DNA from: RGIG2945 sp045540355 | GTDB taxonomy: Bacteria > Bacillota > Clostridia > Oscillospirales > Acutalibacteraceae | DNA: 42,841 bases | Assembly (NCBI GenBank): GCA_045540355.1 | Contig: JAZQHB010000081.1 | Coordinates: 1-42,841, forward strand | Direction: 5' to 3' | Part shown: one piece after another, positions 1 to 5,942 of the stretch | Layout of the letters: every line of letters begins with the position of its first letter | Numbering within the stretch: the first letter of the stretch is position 1 | Position numbers and translations under genes: made by a program | Notes under the pieces: model-generated | What the model saw: only the letters and a program-made list of their open reading frames with translations | What the model was told of the DNA's origin: nothing | The model's database searches: none

Positions 1-696
1 GGTGATGTCAGAAAAGCAATGAACTCGGTTGAGCTTTGCGTGCTTTCAACAAAGCCCGATGCGGAAGGTACGCTCAACATCACGCTTGAAACTGCAAAAT
101 CACTTACACAGAAAAGTGCAATGAAATATGACCGTGACGGCGACGAGCACTACGACATTGTATCGGCTTATCAGAAGTCGATGCGAGGCTCTGATCCCGA
201 CGCGGCTCTGCATTACCTTGCAAGGCTTCTTGATGCAGGCGACCTGCCGTCAGCGTGCAGACGGCTTGTGGTCTGTGCGGCGGAGGATGTAGGACTTGCT
301 TATCCGATGATAATGCCGATTGTCAAATCCGCGGTTGATATCGCAATGATGGTCGGCTTGCCCGAGGCAAGAATCCCCCTCGCGGATGCGGTTATAATGG
401 TCTGCAACGCACCGAAATCCAATTCGGGCGAAGCGGCGATAGATGCCGCACTTGCAGATATCCGAAAGGGAAAAAGCGGCCCGATTCCCCGTCAGCTTCA
501 GAATATGCACTATGACGGCGAGGATAACAAAAACAAGGGCCAGTTCTATATCTATCCCCACGATTACGAGAACCATTGGGTACAGCAGCAATATCTGCCC
601 GATGCTATCAAAAACGCAAAGTATTATACCCCCGGTGACAACAAAACCGAGCAGGCGTATAAGGAATATTGGGATAAGGTAAAGAAGAAAAAGTGA
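1..696 (+). CDS. rarA: RarA/MgsA replication-associated recombination AAA+ ATPase, C-terminal part
   Basis: This is the 3' end of a gene that begins outside the window; the frame is open from base 1, and the first visible residues are GDVRKA (typical of the sensor-2 region GDxRxALN). The Walker motifs of the AAA+ domain are therefore missing here. The visible part carries the helical tetramerisation region of the RarA family, with the strongly conserved stretches SAMKYDRDGDEHYD, QKSMRGSDPDAALHYLARL, VVCAAEDVGLAYP and IYPHDYENHWVQQQYLP. Known role of the family: a clamp-loader-like ATPase acting at stalled replication forks. Identity is secure. The lysine-rich end KVKKKK overlaps the next frame. 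Confidence 0.93.
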   Translation, partial: GDVRKAMNSVELCVLSTKPDAEGTLNITLETAKSLTQKSAMKYDRDGDEHYDIVSAYQKSMRGSDPDAALHYLARLLDAGDLPSACRRLVVCAAEDVGLAYPMIMPIVKSAVDIAMMVGLPEARIPLADAVIMVCNAPKSNSGEAAIDAALADIRKGKSGPIPRQLQNMHYDGEDNKNKGQFYIYPHDYENHWVQQQYLPDAIKNAKYYTPGDNKTEQAYKEYWDKVKKKK

Positions 697-1016
697 AAAA
701 AATGAAATATCAACATATACAAAGAATTTATAAACGACCTATATTTATGAAACGGGGAAATCACTGTTGCCCGATCTGTGGTGGAGAATTAAAGAAAATC
801 AAAGTTTCCAAGATTGTTAATTCTGAATCCGAAGAAGCAAAGGATTGGGATTTTTCATCAGGTGATGTTTATATGTACGGTGATGTAAAGTTTATTTGGA
901 CAGAGTTTAGTTGTGAAAAGTGCGATAGAAAATTTTCTGTGGATGATGTATACAATGCAGAAAGAGAACTTAAAAGAGCTAAACGCCGAGCAACAAAGAA
1001 AATTGAAAGAAAATAG
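693..1016 (+). CDS. small hypothetical protein with two CxxC zinc-binding knuckles
   Basis: About 107 residues, not recognised as a named family. Two Cys pairs, CPIC near residue 26 and CEKC near residue 72, would form one zinc ribbon split by an insert rich in acidic and aromatic residues. The C-terminus is strongly basic (KRAKRRATKKIERK), which could suit nucleic-acid binding, but that is inference. The GTG at 693 overlaps the rarA stop as GTGA, suggesting translational coupling; an in-frame ATG at 702 is the alternative start, and neither has a good Shine-Dalgarno. It precedes another small hypothetical gene by 10 bp. Confidence 0.6.
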   Translation: MKKMKYQHIQRIYKRPIFMKRGNHCCPICGGELKKIKVSKIVNSESEEAKDWDFSSGDVYMYGDVKFIWTEFSCEKCDRKFSVDDVYNAERELKRAKRRATKKIERK

Positions 1017-1026
1017 AGAATAAAAA

Positions 1027-1551
1027 ATGAAAAGAGAAAATGAAAAGCATAAGTTTATAAACAAATGCTGGTATCTGTGGCTTGCAGTCAGTCTTATCTC
1101 TTTTATAGCCGCCGGTTTTATCAGCTATGCTGTGGGGCACTTTTATCTTTTGTATGCGTTAGGGGTAATCGCATTGCTTGATTGCGTTGTTATGCCCACA
1201 CATTATGTTATGGATAACACGGGTATATGTGTTTATTACCTGTTCTGTATTAAAATGGAGTACCGCTGGCATAATATCTGGCACATTTGTATTGCATATA
1301 ATCTTTCTCCGCGCAATATGCTTTACTATGGTAAAAAAATTGAATTCAGCGGAAGCGGAACGGGACCGAAAATTTTGGATTTTCTTGAAGTTGAGGTCTC
1401 ATACAACCGCCGTGCAAAAGAGCTGATAGAAAAGTATACACAGACAGAAATAAATGACTACACTCTTGCGGGTGATATCAGAAATTTCAAAAAGAAAAGA
1501 GAGCAAAAGAAACTCAGAAAGCAAAACAGGCATCATAAGAAGAAAAAATAA
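1027..1551 (+). CDS. small membrane protein, possibly with PH-like (YdbT-type) domain
   Basis: 174 residues. Two hydrophobic segments lie at about 15-35 and 38-55, forming a membrane hairpin. They are followed by a soluble stretch (YVMDNTGICVYYLFCIKMEYRWHNI) whose pattern of an alternating strand followed by an aromatic turn resembles bacterial PH/YdbT-like domains attached to paired membrane helices. The last 25 residues are very basic (KKKREQKKLRKQNRHHKKKK), a cytoplasmic positive tail. The gene sits 10 bp after the zinc-knuckle gene and may be co-transcribed with it. No catalytic motif is seen. The PH assignment is a structural guess; calling it a membrane protein is safe. Confidence 0.55.
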   Translation: MKRENEKHKFINKCWYLWLAVSLISFIAAGFISYAVGHFYLLYALGVIALLDCVVMPTHYVMDNTGICVYYLFCIKMEYRWHNIWHICIAYNLSPRNMLYYGKKIEFSGSGTGPKILDFLEVEVSYNRRAKELIEKYTQTEINDYTLAGDIRNFKKKREQKKLRKQNRHHKKKK

Positions 1552-1559
1552 ATTTTAAC

Positions 1560-1646
1560 TTTTGCCTAAGGCAAAAATATCACTCGCCGAATGGCGAATA
1601 TCACATCTGCGACAGCAGATATATCACTGCAACGCGTGAGCGTTGC
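1560..1646. repeat. hairpin cluster A: four short hairpins with ATATCAC spacers
   Basis: Four perfect small inverted repeats follow each other. Arms are 1560-1566/1570-1576 (loop TAA), 1584-1588/1593-1597 (loop GAAT), 1605-1610/1615-1620 (loop GACA) and 1629-1635/1640-1646 (loop GTGA). They are separated by the same 7-nt spacer ATATCAC at 1577-1583, 1598-1604 and 1621-1627. Stem sequences are unrelated to one another while the spacer is invariant. The last loop, GTGA, is the reverse complement of the spacer end TCAC. The cluster begins 8 nt after the preceding stop codon and ends 5 nt before the tRNA gene. It has no U-tract and is not a simple terminator. Confidence 0.8.
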
Positions 1647-1651
1647 CACAC

Positions 1652-1727
1652 GGGCCCGTAGCTCAGTTGGGAGAGTACTGCATTCGCATTGCAGGTGTCG
1701 TGAGTTCGAATCTCATCGGGTCCACCA
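1652..1727 (+). tRNA. tRNA-Ala (anticodon CGC)
   Basis: The full cloverleaf is readable. The acceptor stem GGGCCCG pairs with CGGGTCC, with one G-T pair. The D stem is GCTC/GAGT, and the anticodon stem CTGCA/TGCAG encloses loop TTCGCAT, so the anticodon is CGC and reads GCG (Ala). The T arm is GTGAG-TTCGAAT-CTCAT. Discriminator A is followed by an encoded CCA at 1725-1727. It is a single tRNA gene, flanked on both sides by short-hairpin clusters and followed at once by an intrinsic terminator. Confidence 0.95.
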
Positions 1728-1730
1728 ACA

Positions 1731-1769
1731 AAAAAGTCCCTTTTGTCTACCAGACAAAAGGGACTTTTT
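1731..1769. terminator. intrinsic terminator of the tRNA gene (symmetrical)
   Basis: A perfect 18-bp inverted repeat (1731-1748 with 1752-1769) has a 3-nt loop ACC, a 5' A-tract and a 3' T-tract, so it could act in both directions. It starts 4 nt after the tRNA CCA. Confidence 0.9.
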
Positions 1770-1773
1770 GAGT

Positions 1774-1930
1774 GATGCGTTCCTTTCGGAACGAGATGCG
1801 CACTTCGTGCGTGATGCAGGTTTTTCCTGTGATGCACGCCTTCGGCGCGTGAACAGAACGCATCGCATCACCTATCACAGCAAAGCGACATCACTTATCA
1901 CTATTTGCATCGCTGTATATAATATCTCGT
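1774..1930. repeat. hairpin cluster B: enclosing stem with three inner hairpins, then degenerate right half
   Basis: The left module, 1774-1864, is bounded by a 9-bp long-range inverted repeat (GATGCGTTC at 1774-1782, GAACGCATC at 1856-1864). Inside are hairpins at 1798-1812 (loop TTC), 1817-1829 (weaker, T5 loop) and 1835-1851 (C-TTCG-G loop), with GATGC-type spacers. A competing hairpin, 1778-1783 with 1788-1793, uses the 5' arm of the enclosing stem. The right half (1865-1930) carries repeated ATCAC spacers, the inverse of the left-hand GTGAT, and less regular stems, among them ATCGCTG/CAGCGAT at roughly 1909-1937. Together with clusters A and the tRNA this accounts for the gene-free stretch from 1552 to 1993. 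Confidence 0.7.
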
Positions 1931-1943
1931 CAGCGATATATCA

Positions 1944-1972
1944 TTGAAAAGTACCGAATTATATGGTATGAT
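1944..1972 (+). promoter_or_regulatory. sigma-A type promoter for the 1994 gene
   Basis: TTGAAA (1944-1949), 17-nt spacer, TATGAT (1967-1972). The -35 box lies inside TCATTGAAAAGT (1941-1952), which recurs exactly at the right end of cluster C (2577-2588). The ribosome site GGAGG is 1982-1986. Confidence 0.8.
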
Positions 1973-1993
1973 TGTAAAAAAGGAGGTTTGCAA

Positions 1994-2323
1994 ATGAGAT
2001 TATATAGACCTGTTGGACAGGCAGAATTGGATTTAATTGCAAAAACGGATTACACGGAATATCCTCCAAGACTTCCCGAACAACCTATTTTCTATCCTGT
2101 TCTGAATGAAAAATACGCCCGAGAAATTGCAGAAAAATGGAATAAGAAATCTGCTGATTCGGGTTATGCAGGATATGTTACAACATTTGAAATTGACGAC
2201 GCCTATATTTCTCGATTTAATATTCAAATAGTAGGAGCAAGTTACCACCAAGAGTATTGGATACCCGCAGAAGATTTGATGGAGTTTAATCGTCATATTA
2301 TTGGTAAGATTGAAGTTCTCTGA
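1994..2323 (+). CDS. small conserved hypothetical protein (family sometimes named 'ADP-ribosylation/crystallin J1')
   Basis: 109 residues. The ATG at 1994 is chosen because AGGAGG at 1981-1986 sits 7 nt upstream; a TTG two codons earlier is less likely. The sequence is highly typical of a compact bacterial family with the conserved stretches LYRPVG, PPRLPEQPIFYPVLN, GYAGYVTTFE and EYWIPAEDLMEFN. From memory, homologues are often labelled ADP-ribosylation/crystallin J1, but no ADP-ribosylglycohydrolase domain fits in 109 residues, so I give no function. It has its own promoter and terminator and stands between two hairpin clusters, giving it the layout of a self-contained single-gene cassette. 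Confidence 0.75.
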   Translation: MRLYRPVGQAELDLIAKTDYTEYPPRLPEQPIFYPVLNEKYAREIAEKWNKKSADSGYAGYVTTFEIDDAYISRFNIQIVGASYHQEYWIPAEDLMEFNRHIIGKIEVL

Positions 2324-2387
2324 TTATTTACGCACCTAATCGCTTTTCTTACCCCCATTTACGCACCGTTATGCTTTTCTTTCGCAG

Positions 2388-2418
2388 AAAAAAGCACTTG
2401 CATTGCAAGTGCTTTTTT
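2388..2418. terminator. intrinsic terminator after the 1994 gene
   Basis: A 14-bp stem (2388-2401 with 2405-2418) has core GCACTTGC, triloop ATT, a 5' A6 and a 3' T6 tract. The first bases of hairpin cluster C follow directly. The region 2324-2387 between the gene and this stem shows nothing recognisable. Confidence 0.88.
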
Positions 2419-2422
2419 CATC

Positions 2423-2575
2423 TAAATCCGTCATTCTGACGGAAGAAATCTGTCTGCGACAGATGAAATCACTTCGTGATGAAATCCGACTTCGTCGGGA
2501 TAAGGACGGATTTAATTTCATCTGCGAAGCAGATTTCATCCGTGCTTGCACGGATTTCGTCGCACGAGGTGCGAT
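2423..2575. repeat. hairpin cluster C: seven short hairpins in two oppositely oriented halves
   Basis: The left half (2423-2514) has hairpins 2427-2443 (loop TTC), 2448-2464 (TGC), 2468-2480 (TTC) and 2484-2501 (TTC, one bulged G), with GAA-type spacers. It is enclosed by a 10-bp inverted repeat, TAAATCCGTC at 2423-2432 with GACGGATTTA at 2505-2514. The right half has hairpins 2520-2534 (loop GAA), 2538-2555 (CTTG) and 2559-2575 (GAG), with TTC spacers. The halves are therefore inverse in polarity, and in both halves the common loop is the reverse complement of the spacer. Stem sequences are unrelated. The cluster fills most of the gene-free stretch 2324-2628 and stops at the -35 box of the next gene. 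Confidence 0.85.
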
Positions 2576-2579
2576 TTCA

Positions 2580-2608
2580 TTGAAAAGTTCAACGGTTTGT
2601 GATATAGT
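2580..2608 (+). promoter_or_regulatory. sigma-A type promoter for the four-helix-bundle gene
   Basis: TTGAAA (2580-2585), 17-nt spacer, TATAGT (2603-2608). The ribosome site AGGAG is at 2616-2620, 8 nt before ATG 2629. The -35 box is fused to the last spacer of hairpin cluster C. Confidence 0.8.
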
Positions 2609-2628
2609 AAAAATCAGGAGTGAATTAT

Positions 2629-2976
2629 ATGACAGAAAATAAGCTTGCTGATATGTCAACAGAATTTGCGATTCGAATATTAAAATTAACGGATAGTATA
2701 AAGGGCCACTATTCACTTTCAAATCAATTGGAACGAAGTGGTACGAGCATTGGTGCAAATATAAGAGAAGCAAAATATGCTCATAGTCGACCTGACTTTA
2801 TTGCCAAATTACAAATTGCATTAAAGGAATGTTATGAAACAGAGTATTGGCTTGAAATTGCAGTCAAGGCAAATATTATCTCCGATGACATCGTAAAAGA
2901 TATTTTTCACGATTGTGGTTCTATTCGCAGAATGCTCATCTCCTCAATCAACACAGCAAAGGAGAAAGTGAAATGA
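2629..2976 (+). CDS. four-helix-bundle protein, S23 / 23S rRNA intervening-sequence family
   Basis: 115 residues. The start ATG 2629 is set by AGGAG 8 nt upstream; GTG 2620 would lie on the Shine-Dalgarno itself. Hallmarks of the family (PF05635 type) are clear: ADMSTEFAIRILKLTDSI, the central SNQLERSGTSIGANIREAKYAHSR (quoted here only as landmarks SIGANI and EA), the DFIAKLQIALKEC helix and the ETEYWLEIA helix. Known members include proteins encoded in intervening sequences of some 23S rRNA genes and the Avd accessory protein of diversity-generating retroelements. No reverse transcriptase, variable repeat or rRNA is nearby here, so the partner is unknown. The gene directly follows hairpin cluster C and is coupled to the next gene by an ATGA overlap. 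Confidence 0.85.
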   Translation: MTENKLADMSTEFAIRILKLTDSIKGHYSLSNQLERSGTSIGANIREAKYAHSRPDFIAKLQIALKECYETEYWLEIAVKANIISDDIVKDIFHDCGSIRRMLISSINTAKEKVK

Positions 2977-3827
2977 AAAAACACAAACCCAAAAAGAAAA
3001 GGGCTCTTCGCAATCCGCCGTTATCGTTTATTGATAATGCGATATATACAATTTCATTGGTTGTTCTTGCAATGCCGCCTTTTTTAGCAATGCTGACATT
3101 GCCTCTGATTCAAAGGTATTTTGTTTTTATAAACGATGCTTCCGTTGTTGCTTGTTATTCACGGGCTACACTTACCTGGGGAATCTTGTTTTTCTTGTTT
3201 CTTGCAGCAACTCCGATTGTCTGCATAGCTGCTCCTTACGGAAACAAAAAGCCAATTTTCGGAAACAAAAAGATTTCTTACGGAGTTTATCCGTGGCCGA
3301 GTGACTGTTATCCGAGGTTTGGAAAACGAGGAAGAAAACCTGTTTTAACGGAGAAAAAGAAGAAATCACTCAGAATAAAAATTATTGCGTGGTTAATAGT
3401 TTTTGTTATTCTCTTATCGTTAACACTGTTCGGAATGAACGGAAGAAAATGCTTATATGAAGATAACAGTATTACATACTACAATATGGCTAATAAAAGC
3501 TATGCTGAATATGATGCGGAAGACTTTTCTCATCTGAATATAAAAACCGGCTGGAAAAGAACCGGTAGTGCCCGTTCAGTTACGGGATATTGGTATTATG
3601 CAATAGAAATTGAAATGAAAGACGGCAAGACACTATGGCTTGATCATTCTGATTACAGATATGATTATAACCACGAAGAAACACTTAACAAAATGCTTGA
3701 AATTAAAAAGATTTTCAAATCGGATGAAATAACAATAGAAAAGGAAGATGTTGAAGTTGTTATTGATGAGCTCAACCTGAATGAAAAAGAAACGGCACTC
3801 ATAAACGAATTATTTGAGATGAAATAA
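2973..3827 (+). CDS. hypothetical membrane protein with three transmembrane segments
   Basis: 284 residues from ATG 2973, which overlaps the upstream stop as ATGA and has AAGGAG 8 nt before it. The N-terminus is strongly basic (KKHKPKKKR). Hydrophobic helices lie at about 21-52, 62-85 and 126-146, followed by a soluble C-terminal region of about 135 residues with strands around GYWYYAIEIEMKDGKTLWL and an acidic end. No known family is recognised. Co-transcription with the four-helix-bundle gene suggests the two travel or function together, but nothing in the sequence says how. Confidence 0.6.
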   Translation: MKKHKPKKKRALRNPPLSFIDNAIYTISLVVLAMPPFLAMLTLPLIQRYFVFINDASVVACYSRATLTWGILFFLFLAATPIVCIAAPYGNKKPIFGNKKISYGVYPWPSDCYPRFGKRGRKPVLTEKKKKSLRIKIIAWLIVFVILLSLTLFGMNGRKCLYEDNSITYYNMANKSYAEYDAEDFSHLNIKTGWKRTGSARSVTGYWYYAIEIEMKDGKTLWLDHSDYRYDYNHEETLNKMLEIKKIFKSDEITIEKEDVEVVIDELNLNEKETALINELFEMK

Positions 3828-3831
3828 AATT

Positions 3832-3861
3832 ATCCCCGTAATCTTTTTTGATTACGGGGAT
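3832..3861. terminator. terminator hairpin between convergent genes
   Basis: A perfect 12-bp stem (3832-3843 with 3850-3861) has loop T6. Downstream T-richness is better on the minus strand, so it probably serves the GH31 gene and may also stop plus-strand transcripts. Confidence 0.6.
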
Positions 3862-3868
3862 TGCTGTA

Positions 3869-5851
3869 TTATCTAACTTTTTTAAACACCGGGATTATAT
3901 CAAGCGGTGCTTGTGTTGTGATAGTCTGCTTGCCGTCGAAGATTTCATCTGTGTGTATGTTCTGCCATTTTCCGTCGGGGAGATAGACATTCCTTTCCGT
4001 CATACCCTCATAAAGCACAGGTGCGACGAGGTAATCACTTCCGAACATATATTGCTCTTTCCATTCCCAACAGTTTTCGTCATCGGGGAATTCATAGAAC
4101 ATTGTGCGGATAACAGGTGAGCCGTTTTTACTTGCCTCATCCATAACCGACTTAATATAATCTTTCATCTCAACACGAAGCATAAGGTATTTTTTGAGAA
4201 TTTCATAAACTTCTTCGCCGTAGCTCCAAAGCTCGTTCGGTTGACCTGTTTCACAGAAACCGCCGCCGTGGTCTTTGTCTGAAAGTGCGGGGGTAATAAC
4301 GGGTGTACGGAAGCCATGCATACGAAGATTGGGGCTGAAAGTTGCAAACTGGAACCAACGCACCAAAAGCTCCTTGAAATGCGGCCAATTAACATCTCCG
4401 TAGAAACCGCCGATATCCGATGACCACCACGGAATACCCGACATACCTATATGTAAGCCGGCAACAACCTGATCATAAAAGCTTGTGAAGGTTGACTTGA
4501 CATCACCTGACCAGACTAAAGCACCGTATTTCTGACTGCCTGCCCAGGCACTGCGGATAAGTGATACCGCATCTTTTTCGCCTGCAGCTTTTTGTCCTTC
4601 GTAAATTCCTTTGACATGAAGCATAGGATAGATATTACTTGTTTCCAATGCCGTTCCTGCATAATAGCGATATTCGTTGTAGTCATAGGTACCGGGAAGC
4701 TCGGGCTCGCAAGCATCAAGCCAGAACAGATCAATGCCCTTATCAAAATAATTTTTCTTGACCTTATCCCATAAAAATGTTCTTGCTTCGGAATTTGTCG
4801 CATCGTAGAAAGTGGTTTTGCCGAGGAAGTGTTTTATAAGCTGGTCGCCGTGGTTTGCACGCATAAGCAGACCTTTGTCACGCAACTCTTTGTAGTTAAT
4901 ACTTTGCTGGTCAACCGTCGGCCATACGGATACCATACAACGAACGCCCATTTCATTAAGCTCTTTAACCATAGCCGCAGGGTCGGGCCAGTATTCGTAG
5001 TCAAAATCCCAATCACCCTGACGAATCCAATGAAAGTAGTCAATGATAATTACATCAAGCGGCAGACCTCTTTTTTTGTACTCACGAGCGACGGATAATA
5101 CCTCTTCCTGGGTACGGTAACGGAGCTTGCTTTGCCATAAACCTAAAGTGTTTTCGGGATATTCGGGTGCTCTGCCCGTAACCTCGGTGTAGTTTTCAAT
5201 AATCGCTTTCGGTGTATCGTCAGCGGTTATCCAATAGTCAATCTCACGGGTACTTTCTGCAATCCATTTAGTGTAGTTTGTGCCGAACATAACCTCACCA
5301 ATGCCCGGGTGATTCCACAAAAATCCGTAACCCTGATTTGAAACATAAAACGGAATGGTAATCTGTCCGTTTTTCTGAGCAAGTTCAAGCACACAACCCT
5401 TTAAATCAAAGTTGCTTTGTTGATACTGACCCATACCGAAGATTTTTTCATTTTCAACTGCTTCAAACTTCTGTGTAAGTGAGTAATTGAATCCGTCCTG
5501 CGGTTTGTAATGACGACCGTATATCGGCATACAGTAAGCGTGGTCATTTGCTTCTTTGAAAGCACGGGTATATTCTTTTAAAATCTGTCTGTCATCACTG
5601 TAAAAGGTCAGATAACCTCTCATTGACACACGGCAGCGGATTTTTCCGTTTTGGATATCGGAATAATCATCATTGATTTCGATTTTTACCTTATCATGAG
5701 CATCGCAAGCTTCTAAAGCGTTGCGATTATCTGTAAACTCGTGGTTCATCGTAGCACGAACACGGAGTGCGTTTTTACCCCAAGCGGTAATTTCTAAAAT
5801 TTCATTGCCGTTGCGGCAAAACAGCGAGTTTTCATTGGCATCAAAAAACAT
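3869..5851 (-). CDS. glycoside hydrolase family 31 (alpha-xylosidase/alpha-glucosidase type)
   Basis: 660 residues with no signal peptide, so presumably cytoplasmic. An N-terminal beta-sandwich (about 1-230) precedes the TIM barrel. The GH31 nucleophile motif is FWLDACEPE with Asp at about 379, and the acid/base is the Asp of WSGD near 450, preceded by the usual RSAWAGSQKYG. LPLDVIIIDYFHW (about 263-275) is the conserved first-strand substrate-binding segment. The LDA(C/T/S)EPE form of the nucleophile motif is the one I associate with alpha-xylosidase-like members, so alpha-xylosidase is the favoured activity; alpha-glucosidase is the alternative. A clean promoter and an AAAGGAGGTC ribosome site support the start. 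It is a single-gene unit. Confidence 0.88.
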   Translation of the reverse strand: MFFDANENSLFCRNGNEILEITAWGKNALRVRATMNHEFTDNRNALEACDAHDKVKIEINDDYSDIQNGKIRCRVSMRGYLTFYSDDRQILKEYTRAFKEANDHAYCMPIYGRHYKPQDGFNYSLTQKFEAVENEKIFGMGQYQQSNFDLKGCVLELAQKNGQITIPFYVSNQGYGFLWNHPGIGEVMFGTNYTKWIAESTREIDYWITADDTPKAIIENYTEVTGRAPEYPENTLGLWQSKLRYRTQEEVLSVAREYKKRGLPLDVIIIDYFHWIRQGDWDFDYEYWPDPAAMVKELNEMGVRCMVSVWPTVDQQSINYKELRDKGLLMRANHGDQLIKHFLGKTTFYDATNSEARTFLWDKVKKNYFDKGIDLFWLDACEPELPGTYDYNEYRYYAGTALETSNIYPMLHVKGIYEGQKAAGEKDAVSLIRSAWAGSQKYGALVWSGDVKSTFTSFYDQVVAGLHIGMSGIPWWSSDIGGFYGDVNWPHFKELLVRWFQFATFSPNLRMHGFRTPVITPALSDKDHGGGFCETGQPNELWSYGEEVYEILKKYLMLRVEMKDYIKSVMDEASKNGSPVIRTMFYEFPDDENCWEWKEQYMFGSDYLVAPVLYEGMTERNVYLPDGKWQNIHTDEIFDGKQTITTQAPLDIIPVFKKVR

Positions 5852-5886
5852 AAAAGACCTCCTTTTATTACATCGTCTTTTATGAT

Positions 5887-5915
5887 ATAATAGCTTATGG
5901 TAAATATTTTTTCAA
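5887..5915 (-). promoter_or_regulatory. sigma-A promoter of the GH31 gene
   Basis: On the minus strand TTGAAA (5915-5910), 17-nt spacer, TATTAT (5892-5887). The plus strand carries TATAAT at 5886-5891 overlapping this -10 box, so the divergent lipase-like gene may share the region. Confidence 0.75.
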
Positions 5916-5942
5916 GCGTAATTTAACAAAGGCGGTGATTTT

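Noticed and set aside
1601..1837. Minus-strand open frame of 78 codons over the tRNA
   Set aside because: Its peptide (GPDEIRTHDTCNANAV) is the well-known false translation of a tRNA gene; the tRNA and terminator explain the region.
1591..1947. Plus-strand open frame through clusters A, B and the tRNA
   Set aside because: It has no ribosome site, runs across a tRNA and terminator, and its codons reflect hairpin repeats.
1560..2575. CRISPR array
   Set aside because: The constant parts are only 3-7 nt and the variable parts are self-complementary arms; there are no 20-40 nt repeats, no equal spacers and no cas genes.
1560..2575. Integron attC cassette array
   Set aside because: The terminator-hairpin-promoter-gene layout looks cassette-like, but the conserved RYYYAAC/GTTRRRY ends and the imperfect long stem of attC are not seen, and no integrase is present.
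2369..2773. Open frames on both strands across hairpin cluster C
   Set aside because: They translate the hairpin cluster and antisense of the four-helix-bundle gene; no start signals.
2629..2976. Diversity-generating retroelement accessory gene (avd)
   Set aside because: The family relation is real, but no reverse transcriptase, template repeat or variable repeat is in the neighbourhood.
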